Below are positions 9,461-18,049 of a DNA stretch of 64,000 nt, piece by piece (the first letter of the stretch is position 1; each line of letters starts with the position of its first letter). A program made the position numbers and the translations under genes. Below the pieces are notes generated by a model. It saw only the letters and a program-made list of their open reading frames with translations, was not told where the DNA came from and made no database searches. Source of the stretch: Amphibacillus marinus. Lineage in GTDB: Bacteria > Bacillota > Bacilli > Bacillales > Amphibacillaceae. The DNA lies in the NCBI RefSeq assembly GCF_900110345.1, contig NZ_FODJ01000001.1:62001-126000 (forward strand), written 5' to 3'.

Positions 9461-9726
9461 GCGTAGCGCAACAGCAGTCCATTCGCTTTCACTCAAGGGT
9501 ACAAACGTGACATTTTTAGGCGCACAGAATATGAGTCGGTTAGGCAGGCGTTGGGACACGACGCCGCGCACTTGGTCAAATATTCCTTATTCAGTGTCAC
9601 GCTAGCCTTGAGCACGGCTTCGGGCTCACAGGATGTGAGTCAGTTAGACATCGCGTCGTGCGAAAATAGCTTCTCATTTCAAGGAGTCTATGGGACTGCT
9701 GTGTTCTTCAGCCATCTTGGCTGAAC
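9461..9726. repeat. Structured non-coding element with terminal inverted and internal direct repeats
   Basis: This 266 bp block is clearly richer in G+C than the surrounding DNA. ACAGCAGTCC (9471-9480) is an exact inverted copy of GGACTGCTGT (9693-9702). A 24-base segment beginning CACAGAATATGAGTC (9523-9546) recurs with 20 of 24 identities at 9627-9650. A GGCTTCGGGC loop lies near 9617, and the hairpin TTCAGCC/GGCTGAA (9707-9725) closes it. Short frames exist on both strands but none has a ribosome binding site. It could be a miniature inverted-repeat element, a dispersed intergenic repeat or a structured RNA; nothing here decides. Confidence 0.6.
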
Positions 9727-9837
9727 CTTAATATGTTGATACGAAAGTTGAGACAATAATTAATAAAATACTACTAGAATACAAATTAATATATTAAAGA
9801 TAAGAATTGCTTCAAAGCATGATAGGGGTTGATTAAT

Positions 9838-12564
9838 ATGAACAAATTTGTCATTGTTGATTTAGAAACAACTGGTAATTCACCGCATAAAGGGGACCGA
9901 ATTATCGAGATTGGCATTGTTGTTTTGCAAAATGGGAAAATCATTGAACAGTTCGCTCAGCTTATTAATCCTGAGCAGCATATTTCAAGGTTTATTTCGC
10001 ACCTAACGGGGATTACAAATGAGATGGTAATGGACCAGCCTAGCTTTTCTGAAATAGCTAGCCAATTAATGGCTTACTTTACCGATGCTTATTTTGTTGC
10101 TCATAATGTTCCATTCGACTTAGGGTTTATTAATGCAGAACTAAAAAACGCTGGATATACGCCAATTAATCAACCTATTATTGATACCGTTGAATTAAGT
10201 AGAATTCTTCTTTCTACAGCTCCTAGCTTTAAGCTCAGCTACCTATCTGAATGGCTAGCACTTAAGCACGATGATCCTCATCGTGCACTATCCGATGCTT
10301 ATGTAACGGCTGAGCTCCTTAAATATCTTTTAAGTAAACTAGCAACGCTACCATTGAATACAATAAAGCGCCTTTTGCAACTCGCTCCATTCCTTAAAAG
10401 TAGTCTATTTCAGCTTTTAAGTGAACAAAAAGAATTGGCAAGAAAACAAATTGAAATTAATGATCGCTATGATTATGAGTTTGGACTTGCCATTAAGCGT
10501 GAGAAGGAAATAATGACTACTGATCAATCTGCTGAGATTAGTATTGGTGAATGGCTGGATCGCTTTCTATCAGAAGTACGAGCTAATCATGATGATCATC
10601 GTAATTACGAATTTCGTCCTGGCCAAAAAGAAATGGCATCTTATATCTATCATGCTTTTCAAAGTAACCAGCATGCTATCATTGAGGCAGGTACAGGAAC
10701 TGGAAAGACACTTGCGTATTTAGTTGCTTCCCTTTTCTATGCTGTTGAACATAAGGAGCAGGTTATTGTAAGTACCTTCTTGACACAATTGCAGTTACAA
10801 TTAATAAATCAAGAAATCCCTAGATTGGCAAAAATACTGCCATTTACAATTAATGCGACGTTACTTAAAGGCAAGCAGCATTACATAAGCCTACCCTTAT
10901 TTAGCCAATCCTTATTTGATCAAGAAATGACTAATTATGATCAAATATTAACAAAAGCAATCCTTGTTGTTTGGCTTACGGAGACAGAAACGGGTGATAT
11001 CGATGAAATACAATTGCCATCGAGTGGGTATCGATTCTTCAACCAAATATCGGTAAGTCGAGAACTACAACAGGAGAATCACGCTCAGAATGAAACCATC
11101 TCTTTTTATAATCGTGCTATTAGTAAAGCTGAACATGCTAACCTTATTGTGGTTAATCACGCCTTGCTAGCTAAAAACTTAGCTGAAAAAACAACGCTGT
11201 TTAATCATATTAATAAGTTCATTATCGATGAGGCACATCATTTTCCAAGAGTTGTCGGGCAACACTATGGTCTTCAACTTGATTATTTAAGCTCCTTAAA
11301 AAAAATTGAAGACTTTGAAAAGTGTTTGACCAAACTGAACGCAGATCACCAACCAACTATCAAGAGGCTGTTAAGTATGTTAAAAGAAGAACATGATGAT
11401 TTTAATCGGTTTATTTATCATTATGTCAGTAGAAATGGAAAAAACCAAGCAGCTGCTAGCGATATTGGCCGTACACAATATATTATTGGCAATAAAGATC
11501 AGTCAGACTGGCAGGTTGTTTTAGAGATGGCAAGTCGTTTACAATTCATTTTGCATGATGTTTGCCATGCTTTTGATTTAAAGTCAGTTCCAGAAGCAAA
11601 TAAACACCAGCTGCAGTCTGTTGTTGAAGATTTGCTTGAATTAAAAGATAAACTTAAGCAATTTTTTAATGCTGAACAGAGTAAGACGGTAAGCTGGATT
11701 GAAATCGATAAGTATGGAGCCAAAAATGCTGTATATTTCTATCAGGAGCATTTACATGCTGAGAAATTAATTCAAGAACTGTTGCTTAAGAAAAAGGGTA
11801 CGTTTGTTTTTACAAGTGCTTCTTTATCAATTACCGAACAGTTTGATTACTTTAAGCAACAGCTTGGGTTTAGCAACGAAACTATCTTTGAACGGCGAAT
11901 CCCATCTCCATATCCTTTTCAAAATCAGGTTAAACTATGTGTGCCAAATGATTTTCCAATTGCAAAATATGGCGCTATGGACCCCTTCATTGAAGCAGCC
12001 TGTGAAGCTATTTTTAGCTTGGCAGAAGTGACAAAGGGAAGAATGTTGATCTTATTTAATGGTTACGAAATGCTTAAGAAAGCCTATCGATTGCTGAAGG
12101 AGCTACTTGATGATGATTTTATGGTAATTGCTCAAGGAATTTCTAGTGGTAGTCATGAACGGTTAAAAAAGAACTTTCAAAACTTTGATCGTGCTCTTTT
12201 GCTTGGTACCCATGCGTTTTGGGAGGGGTTAGATATTCCTGGTGATAATTTATCTTGTGTCGTAATTGTTAGACTACCATTTGAGGCGCCACAGCATCCA
12301 ATTGTCAATGCTAAAATTAATGATTTAAAACGACAAGAGAAAAACCCATTTACCTCAATGTCCTTACCGAATGCGGTTATTCGCTTTAAACAAGGCTTTG
12401 GCCGGTTAATTCGTTCATATGAAGACAGGGGCATTGTCTTTGTATGTGATGATCGAATTGTTACTGAGCAGTATGGACAAGTATTTTTAAATTCAATTCC
12501 ACAAGTTCAACTCTTCCATCGCCGAACAAACGAGCTTATCGAAACCGTTCAAGAGTGGCTGTGA
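9838..12564 (+). CDS. dinG: DinG-family exonuclease/helicase-like protein
   Basis: A 908 aa two-part protein. Residues 1-170 are a DEDDh 3'-5' exonuclease (FVIVDLETTGN, HNVPFDLGFI, HRALSDAYVTAELL). The rest is an XPD/DinG-like superfamily 2 helicase region with Walker A EAGTGTGKTLAYL, the DEAH box IIDEAHHF, and C-terminal motifs GTHAFWEGLDIPGD and QGFGRLIRS. The four cysteines of the iron-sulfur domain of E. coli DinG are not evident, as in Gram-positive homologues, which act mainly as nucleases. ATG 9838 is preceded by AGGGG at good spacing; an upstream TTG abuts that site and is rejected. Its position between panD and ypmA is conserved in Bacillus. Confidence 0.92.
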   Translation: MNKFVIVDLETTGNSPHKGDRIIEIGIVVLQNGKIIEQFAQLINPEQHISRFISHLTGITNEMVMDQPSFSEIASQLMAYFTDAYFVAHNVPFDLGFINAELKNAGYTPINQPIIDTVELSRILLSTAPSFKLSYLSEWLALKHDDPHRALSDAYVTAELLKYLLSKLATLPLNTIKRLLQLAPFLKSSLFQLLSEQKELARKQIEINDRYDYEFGLAIKREKEIMTTDQSAEISIGEWLDRFLSEVRANHDDHRNYEFRPGQKEMASYIYHAFQSNQHAIIEAGTGTGKTLAYLVASLFYAVEHKEQVIVSTFLTQLQLQLINQEIPRLAKILPFTINATLLKGKQHYISLPLFSQSLFDQEMTNYDQILTKAILVVWLTETETGDIDEIQLPSSGYRFFNQISVSRELQQENHAQNETISFYNRAISKAEHANLIVVNHALLAKNLAEKTTLFNHINKFIIDEAHHFPRVVGQHYGLQLDYLSSLKKIEDFEKCLTKLNADHQPTIKRLLSMLKEEHDDFNRFIYHYVSRNGKNQAAASDIGRTQYIIGNKDQSDWQVVLEMASRLQFILHDVCHAFDLKSVPEANKHQLQSVVEDLLELKDKLKQFFNAEQSKTVSWIEIDKYGAKNAVYFYQEHLHAEKLIQELLLKKKGTFVFTSASLSITEQFDYFKQQLGFSNETIFERRIPSPYPFQNQVKLCVPNDFPIAKYGAMDPFIEAACEAIFSLAEVTKGRMLILFNGYEMLKKAYRLLKELLDDDFMVIAQGISSGSHERLKKNFQNFDRALLLGTHAFWEGLDIPGDNLSCVVIVRLPFEAPQHPIVNAKINDLKRQEKNPFTSMSLPNAVIRFKQGFGRLIRSYEDRGIVFVCDDRIVTEQYGQVFLNSIPQVQLFHRRTNELIETVQEWL

Positions 12565-12691
12565 GGAAAAGGGAGTATGCTATTCTTTTAAAGAGCAGTT
12601 TGATATTTTTATGTTGATCTCAATAGGGTAAGGCTTTTTGAGAGGTCGTGATTGATTCAAAAAAGAAAAACTAATCATTATTTTTTATAGA

Positions 12692-12717
12692 AAACCTGTT
12701 ATAATATAAACAGGTTT
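12692..12717. promoter_or_regulatory. Perfect inverted repeat over a candidate -10 of ypmA
   Basis: AAACCTGTT and AACAGGTTT are exact inverted 9-base arms around an 8-base centre. The centre and left arm contain TATAAT (12700-12705), about 75 bases upstream of ypmA. A repressor bound here would block the promoter. No good -35 is seen at 17 bases. Confidence 0.55.
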
Positions 12718-12778
12718 ATATGAATAGTCATTTTTAGACATGTTTATATAAAATTTATTACTAAGGGCTGGGATATTG

Positions 12779-12952
12779 ATGAGAAATGAAAAAATTGAGA
12801 CGTTATCAACTGTGAAATTACAAAACAATCCAGAGTTATATAAAATCGTAGATAGTTTAAATCGAACCTTGAAGGACGATGACTTAATGTTTGGGTTAGC
12901 TTTAGATGAGGGTGACAATGAGACAGCGGTCTTCACAATTTATCGAACTTAG
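12779..12952 (+). CDS. ypmA: YpmA, small conserved protein (DUF4264)
   Basis: A 57 aa protein. It matches my memory of Bacillus YpmA, with KIETLSTVKL near the start and DDLMFGLALDEGDN and AVFTIYRT at the end. Function is unknown. The ATG follows AAGGGCTGGG at a workable distance. It lies exactly where ypmA sits in Bacillus, between dinG and ypmB, and its end overlaps ypmB by 35 bases. It is too short for many gene finders. Confidence 0.85.
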   Translation: MRNEKIETLSTVKLQNNPELYKIVDSLNRTLKDDDLMFGLALDEGDNETAVFTIYRT

Positions 12953-13448
12953 CTGGACAAAAGCAATTGCTGTTAGTGTAGGAATTTTACTTTTAGCACT
13001 TGTGTTTTTTATCATTTCTCTCTACCGTTCAATTGATGCTAATCGAACAGGCGCGTTTAGCGATTCCCGGCAACGTGTCGAGGAAGAGTTAGCCATTCAT
13101 TCTATTGAGCATATTTCACGTTATCATGGCACCGAATATTTTCATGTTATTGATGCAACAACGGCAGCGGATGAGGCAATTGTCATTTTTGTAAATCAGG
13201 ATGATAGTGAGCAAGACCTCATTGTTTTTGATAAGCAAGATTTAGTTACAGAAGATCAAATTATGGCAACGTGGCGTAATGAAACTGCTTATCAACAGCT
13301 TTATCGTTCACAAAAAGGGTTAAGGAATCAAACCCCGCTATTAGAAATTGTTTATTTAGACGATAATGGTCGCCTTAGCTACGATTATTATCGCTTAAGT
13401 GACGGTGACTATGATAGTGGGATTACATTTAGAAAACAGTTTAATTAG
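12918..13448 (+). CDS. ypmB: YpmB-like membrane-anchored protein
   Basis: A 176 aa protein with one transmembrane helix near the N-terminus (about residues 14-37, ending LVFFIISLY). An extracellular PepSY-like domain follows (IEHISRYHGTEYFHVIDA...). I prefer ATG 12918, 4-5 bases after GAGGGTG, over the ATG at 12906. The gene starts within ypmA and ends 14 bases before aspB, as in Bacillus. The cellular role is not established. Confidence 0.8.
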   Translation: MRQRSSQFIELSWTKAIAVSVGILLLALVFFIISLYRSIDANRTGAFSDSRQRVEEELAIHSIEHISRYHGTEYFHVIDATTAADEAIVIFVNQDDSEQDLIVFDKQDLVTEDQIMATWRNETAYQQLYRSQKGLRNQTPLLEIVYLDDNGRLSYDYYRLSDGDYDSGITFRKQFN

Positions 13449-13462
13449 CGGAGGGTGATACT

Positions 13463-14638
13463 ATGAATTTAGCTAATCGAGTAAAAACACTAACACCATC
13501 TTCTACCTTAGCTATTACAGCGCAAGCAAAAGCCTTACAGCAAGCTGGTCATGATGTGATTGGTCTTGGAGCAGGTGAGCCAGATTTTGATACGCCTGAT
13601 TATATTCTTAAAGCAGCTGAGGTAGCGATGTATAGTGGACTAACACGCTATACGCCCGCAGGTGGCATTATTGAACTAAGAAAAGCAATTACCGAGAAAA
13701 TGGCTCGCGATCACAAGCTTATGTATGATTTTGATCAAGTGATTGTCACAACAGGGGCAAAGCATGCCCTATTCACCTTATTCCAAGTTCTGTTAAATGA
13801 AGGTGACGAGGTTATCATTCCAGGCCCTTATTGGGTTAGCTATCCTGAGCAGGTTAAGTTAGCAGGGGGAAGCCCTGTTTTTGTAGCTTGTGAGGATAAA
13901 GCCCACTTTAAATTAACACCCGATCAATTGGAAAAAACCATTACTCCCCAAACAAAAGCGGTAATTATTAATTCACCAAGTAATCCAACGGGAATGATGT
14001 ATACTAAGGAAGAACTAAAAGAAATCGGCGAGATGTGTTTAAAACACAATCTCATCATTATTTCTGATGAGATTTATGAGAAATTAATTTATTCAGAGCA
14101 ATTACATATTTCAATTGCCGAGATCTCTGAGCAAATAAAGGCACAAACTATTATTATTAATGGCGTATCCAAATCTCATGCAATGACGGGTTGGCGGATT
14201 GGCTATGCTGTTGGTCCGAGGTCAATTATAAAGGCAATGACCGATTTGGCTTCTCATTCAACCTCAAATCCGACAACGGTTTCTCAATATGCTGCATTAG
14301 CCGCTTATCAAGCAGATGATGTTGAAATTGAGAAAATGAAGAACAATTTTAAAACAAGATTAGATGTCATTCATGAGCAGTTAAATGCATTACCTGGTGT
14401 AACTTGTGAAAAGCCTAAGGGTGCCTTTTACTTGTTTCCGAACGTATCAAAGCTAGTTAAGCAATCTGGTTATGAAAATGTAGAAGAGTGGGTGAGTGCG
14501 CTATTAGAGGAGCAGAAGGTTGCACTTGTACCTGGTTCAGGATTTGGCGCGCCAGACCATGTCAGACTTTCCTATGCTATTGAATTAGAGAAGCTAGAGG
14601 AGGCAATTAGACGTATTGCAGCCTTCATTGCAGATTAA
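13463..14638 (+). CDS. aspB: Aspartate aminotransferase, class I
   Basis: A 391 aa PLP enzyme of fold type I that interconverts aspartate and 2-oxoglutarate with oxaloacetate and glutamate. Visible landmarks are GLGAGEPDFDTPD, INSPSNPTG, SDEIYEKL and the Schiff-base lysine in VSKSHAMTGWRIGY, followed by the substrate-carboxylate arginine in DHVRLSYA near the end. It resembles the Bacillus AspB subgroup. It lies 14 bases after ypmB behind a GGAGG site and upstream of asnS, so aspartate supply and asparaginyl-tRNA formation are adjacent. Confidence 0.92.
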   Translation: MNLANRVKTLTPSSTLAITAQAKALQQAGHDVIGLGAGEPDFDTPDYILKAAEVAMYSGLTRYTPAGGIIELRKAITEKMARDHKLMYDFDQVIVTTGAKHALFTLFQVLLNEGDEVIIPGPYWVSYPEQVKLAGGSPVFVACEDKAHFKLTPDQLEKTITPQTKAVIINSPSNPTGMMYTKEELKEIGEMCLKHNLIIISDEIYEKLIYSEQLHISIAEISEQIKAQTIIINGVSKSHAMTGWRIGYAVGPRSIIKAMTDLASHSTSNPTTVSQYAALAAYQADDVEIEKMKNNFKTRLDVIHEQLNALPGVTCEKPKGAFYLFPNVSKLVKQSGYENVEEWVSALLEEQKVALVPGSGFGAPDHVRLSYAIELEKLEEAIRRIAAFIAD

Positions 14639-14666
14639 CAGGCATAAAGGCCCGACTCGTTCAATG

Positions 14667-14724
14667 ACCGCACTTTGCTCATACGTTTAGGCTCATGTCT
14701 GCGGTATTAATCATCAGTGATGAT
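14667..14724. promoter_or_regulatory. Inverted repeats in the asnS leader
   Basis: ACCGCA (14667-14672) and TGCGGT (14700-14705) can pair. Just after, ATCATCA-G-TGATGAT (14710-14724) is a perfect 7-1-7 palindrome. No T-box sequence was found in the 170-base gap, so these are the only visible candidates for an operator or for an aspB terminator without a T-run. Confidence 0.4.
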
Positions 14725-14808
14725 AAAGAAACCGCCTAATGATAAAGATTCATATTATTACAAACCATAAAACCGTAAAATGAAAGATTTTCTTGGAGGT
14801 ACTTTTTA

Positions 14809-16101
14809 GTGAAAACAACAATTAATCAAGTAAAAGACTATGTAGGTAAAGATGTCACGATTGGAGCTTGGCTTGCAAACAAGCGTTCAAGTGGGAAAAT
14901 TGCTTTCTTACAATTAAGAGATGGAACAGGCTTTATCCAAGGTGTTGTGGTGAAGGCTGAAGTAGCAGAAGAAACCTTCGCAACAGCTAAGCGATTAACA
15001 CAGGAGTCATCTGTATTTGTAACAGGGACAATTGTTGAGGACACCCGTTCTCCTTTTGGTTTTGAAATGCAGGTAAAAGAAATTACGTTAATTCATGAAT
15101 CAGTTGATTTTCCAATAACACCAAAAGAGCATGGGACCGAATTCTTAATGGATCACCGCCACTTATGGTTAAGATCAAAACGTCAACATGCCGTTATGCA
15201 AATTCGTAACGAAATTATTCGAGCAACCTACCAATTTTTTAATGACGAAGGGTTCCTAAAGATCGATCCACCAATACTTACTGGGGCTGCAGCTGAAGGT
15301 ACGACAGAGCTTTTTCACACTCAATATTTTGATGAAGAAGCTTACTTATCTCAAAGTGGTCAATTGTATATGGAAGCTGCCGCAATGGCGTTTGGTAAAG
15401 TATTTTCTTTTGGTCCAACATTCCGGGCAGAGAAATCAAAAACACGTCGTCATTTAATTGAGTTCTGGATGATCGAGCCTGAAATGGCTTTTGTCGATCA
15501 TGAAGAAAGTCTGCATGTACAAGAGAATTATGTAAGCTATCTCGCGCAGTCAGTCTTGAGCAATTGTAAGCTCGCTCTAAATACACTGGGACGAGATTTA
15601 ACAAAGCTGGAGAACATCAAGGCGCCATTTCCCCGCATTACTTATGATGAAGCGATTGAATTATTAAAAGAAAAAGGCTTTACTGATATTGAATGGGGTG
15701 AAGACTTTGGTGCGCCTCATGAGACTGCCATTGCGGAAACGTATGATAAGCCTGTCTTTATTACCCATTATCCCAAGGATATTAAGGCTTTCTATATGAA
15801 ACCGGATCCTGCGCGTCCAGAGGTTGTACTGTGTGCAGATTTGATTGCTCCAGAAGGTTATGGCGAAATAATTGGCGGTTCCCAACGCATAGATGACTTA
15901 GCATTATTAACAGAACGCTATCAGGAACACCAGCTTTCTGGAGATGCGTATAATTGGTACTTACAGCTTAGACAATATGGCAGTGTCCCACATTCTGGCT
16001 TTGGATTAGGTTTGGAGCGAACAGTAGCATGGTTCTCAGGGGTTGAGCACGTACGAGAAACGATTCCATTCCCACGTTTGCTTAATCGATTATACCCTTA
16101 A
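14809..16101 (+). CDS. asnS: Asparaginyl-tRNA synthetase
   Basis: A 430 aa class IIb synthetase that charges tRNA-Asn. The N-terminal OB-fold anticodon-binding domain spans about residues 10-100 ([20 protein letters not shown]). Motif 2 is seen in [22 protein letters not shown] and motif 3 in [12 protein letters not shown]. The asparagine-type sequence and the position after aspB separate it from AspRS and LysRS. Start is GTG behind TTGGAGG. Confidence 0.94.
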   Translation: MKTTINQVKDYVGKDVTIGAWLANKRSSGKIAFLQLRDGTGFIQGVVVKAEVAEETFATAKRLTQESSVFVTGTIVEDTRSPFGFEMQVKEITLIHESVDFPITPKEHGTEFLMDHRHLWLRSKRQHAVMQIRNEIIRATYQFFNDEGFLKIDPPILTGAAAEGTTELFHTQYFDEEAYLSQSGQLYMEAAAMAFGKVFSFGPTFRAEKSKTRRHLIEFWMIEPEMAFVDHEESLHVQENYVSYLAQSVLSNCKLALNTLGRDLTKLENIKAPFPRITYDEAIELLKEKGFTDIEWGEDFGAPHETAIAETYDKPVFITHYPKDIKAFYMKPDPARPEVVLCADLIAPEGYGEIIGGSQRIDDLALLTERYQEHQLSGDAYNWYLQLRQYGSVPHSGFGLGLERTVAWFSGVEHVRETIPFPRLLNRLYP

Positions 16102-16108
16102 TAAGCGG

Positions 16109-16145
16109 TACTTACCCTCGATCACAAAATCGGGGGTTTACTGTT
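16109..16145 (+). terminator. Hairpin after asnS
   Basis: ACCCTCGAT pairs with ATCGGGGGT (one G-T pair), followed by a weak T-rich run. It lies just behind the asnS stop and before dnaD. Confidence 0.5.
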
Positions 16146-16189
16146 ATTTTACAATAATAATGATTTATCTTAAAAGGTGTTAGAAAAGA

Positions 16190-16876
16190 GTGAAGAAGAT
16201 GAAGAAAACGAAAACCTATCAATCAATTATTCAGGATCAGCTTTTGATTCCTTCAAAGTTAATAAGTGGTTATCATAAGTTTGGTATTACAGAGCAAGAG
16301 CTTGCACTTATCCTACAGATTCATCGTTTCCATTTAAAGCAAATCTATTTCCCAACACCTACCGAGCTAGCATCTTTTGTCTCATTTGATGAACAAATAT
16401 GTAGCCAGCTACTTCGAACACTTTTGCAAAAAGGTTATTTAAGTATTGAGGAAAAGAAGGATCAACAAGGAATTGTAAATGAGCAATACTCATTAGAAGG
16501 GCTATGGATAACCCTTTATCAAATTGAGCCAAAGCAGACAGAACCAAAAGAATTAACGATTAATCTATTTATCTTATTTGAAAAAGAGTTTGCTCGAACG
16601 CTATCACCAATTGAAATTGAAATGATTAATATCTGGTTAGATGAGGAGAAGTATGAGCTGGAATTAATTAAGGCTGCTCTTCGTGAAGCTGTTTTAATGA
16701 GTAAATTAAATTTTAAATATATCGATCGTATTCTTAGTGAGTGGAAACGTAAAGGAATTCGCTCTGAAGCGCAAGCTAAAAAGCAGGCGAGAACCTTTCA
16801 TCAAAACCAGTCGCAAACCTCAAAGACAGCTAAAACCGATTCTAACCTCTATTATAACTGGCTAGATGAAGATTAA
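16190..16876 (+). CDS. dnaD: DnaD, replication initiation and restart protein
   Basis: A 228 aa protein with an N-terminal winged-helix oligomerisation domain (FGITEQELALILQIHRF onward, residues 27-100). The C-terminal DnaB/DnaD domain contains FARTLSPIEIEMINIWLDE and the conserved YxxxIL-x-W-x-x-x-G motif as YIDRILSEWKRKGI. It remodels DNA and loads the primosome. The start is uncertain: GTG 16190 or the in-frame ATG 16199. The gene is followed by nth and ypoC as in Bacillus. Confidence 0.9.
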   Translation: MKKMKKTKTYQSIIQDQLLIPSKLISGYHKFGITEQELALILQIHRFHLKQIYFPTPTELASFVSFDEQICSQLLRTLLQKGYLSIEEKKDQQGIVNEQYSLEGLWITLYQIEPKQTEPKELTINLFILFEKEFARTLSPIEIEMINIWLDEEKYELELIKAALREAVLMSKLNFKYIDRILSEWKRKGIRSEAQAKKQARTFHQNQSQTSKTAKTDSNLYYNWLDED

Positions 16877-16891
16877 GGTGGGAAAGTAAAA

Positions 16892-17554
16892 ATGTTAAAT
16901 AAAGCACAAATAAGTTATGTACTGGCTGTTATGACGGAAATGTTTCCTGAGGCAGAGTGTGAACTTGTTCATGAGAATCCTTTTGAGCTTGTTATTGCTG
17001 TTGCGCTCTCTGCACAATGTACGGATCAATTAGTCAATAAGGTAACCAAGGCGTTATTTAAAAAATATAAAACGCCTGAAGATTACTTAGCAGTCCCAAT
17101 TGAAGAGCTACAGCAAGATATTAAATCGATTGGCTTATATCGTAATAAGGCAAAAAATATTCAGAAGCTTTGTCAATCACTAATTGAGAACTTTAATGGT
17201 AAGGTACCTGAAACAAATGAAGAGTTAGAAACATTGGCTGGTGTAGGTCGCAAAACTGCAAACGTGGTAACCTCAGTCGCTTTTGGTAAACCTGCCATAG
17301 CTGTTGACACACATGTTGAACGCGTTTCTAAACGATTAGCTATTTCACGATGGAAGGATAGCCCGTTAGAGGTTGAAAAAACTTTAATGCGTAAAGTTCC
17401 GATAGAAGAATGGAGTAATACGCATCATCGGATGATTTTTTTTGGTCGTTATCATTGTAAAGCTCGAAATCCAGCTTGTGAGCAATGCCGGTTGCTAGAG
17501 CTATGTCGCGAGGGAAAAAAACGAATGAAACAAAAAGGGGCTAAAGCCAAATGA
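16892..17554 (+). CDS. nth: Endonuclease III
   Basis: A 220 aa DNA glycosylase/AP lyase that removes oxidised pyrimidines. The helix-hairpin-helix with catalytic lysine (LAGVGRKTANVV), the catalytic aspartate in AVDTHVERVSKRL and the C-terminal iron-sulfur ligands (C-x6-C-x2-C-x5-C in CKARNPACEQCRLLELC) are all intact. It follows dnaD by 15 bases and overlaps ypoC by four. Confidence 0.95.
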   Translation: MLNKAQISYVLAVMTEMFPEAECELVHENPFELVIAVALSAQCTDQLVNKVTKALFKKYKTPEDYLAVPIEELQQDIKSIGLYRNKAKNIQKLCQSLIENFNGKVPETNEELETLAGVGRKTANVVTSVAFGKPAIAVDTHVERVSKRLAISRWKDSPLEVEKTLMRKVPIEEWSNTHHRMIFFGRYHCKARNPACEQCRLLELCREGKKRMKQKGAKAK

Positions 17555-17886
17555 GTCGTTTTCATACTGATCTGTTTCAAGCATGGAAAAAGAAATCACC
17601 AGAAATCGGTCTGTTGTTTCGCGAAAAAAAATATCAACAGGCAGTTAGCCCGATGCAATCGAATCTCAAACAATTTAAGCAAGCCTTAGCCTTATTAAAT
17701 GGTACTGATGAGTCAGTGTTGGATGTCAATACACTTAAGCATAAGCCAATCAATGTAGTGGAAAGAATGTTATATATCGAAGAAAATTTAAGTCAATACC
17801 ATGCTTTTATTCAATTACAGGCATTGTATGAAGAGTTAGAAAAACTATATGCAAAGGTTGCAATATTAGAAGCATATCAAGAATAA
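17551..17886 (+). CDS. ypoC: YpoC-like protein
   Basis: A 111 aa soluble protein of unknown function. Recognised chiefly from its place: it begins inside the stop of nth (ATGA overlap) and faces ponA across a shared terminator, as ypoC does in Bacillus. The C-terminus is predicted helical (YEELEKLYAKVAILEAYQ). Confidence 0.7.
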   Translation: MSRFHTDLFQAWKKKSPEIGLLFREKKYQQAVSPMQSNLKQFKQALALLNGTDESVLDVNTLKHKPINVVERMLYIEENLSQYHAFIQLQALYEELEKLYAKVAILEAYQE

Positions 17887-17995
17887 GAATAGTAAAACGG
17901 TTCTTCATCAAACAGCGTTGGTTTAGCAAATGCTTTTTTTGCTTCCGCCTAATCTTGAAAAATTATTTTACCAAAGCTATATGATATACAACCGT

Positions 17996-18030
17996 AAAAC
18001 CCTCACATTTTCTTAACCTGTGAGGGTTTT
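17996..18030. terminator. Bidirectional terminator between ypoC and ponA
   Basis: AAAACCCTCACA and TGTGAGGGTTTT are exact inverted 12-base arms with an 11-base loop. Ts flank the stem in both directions, suiting the convergent genes on either side. Confidence 0.88.
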
Positions 18031-18049
18031 ACTTAGTGATTATCCTTAT

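Noticed and set aside
9532-9705. Short frames through the repeat element on both strands
   Set aside because: They lack a ribosome binding site, have atypical composition and are broken by stops; the repeats explain the sequence better.
14639-14808. T-box riboswitch upstream of asnS
   Set aside because: The conserved T-box sequence and a terminator/antiterminator pair are not present.
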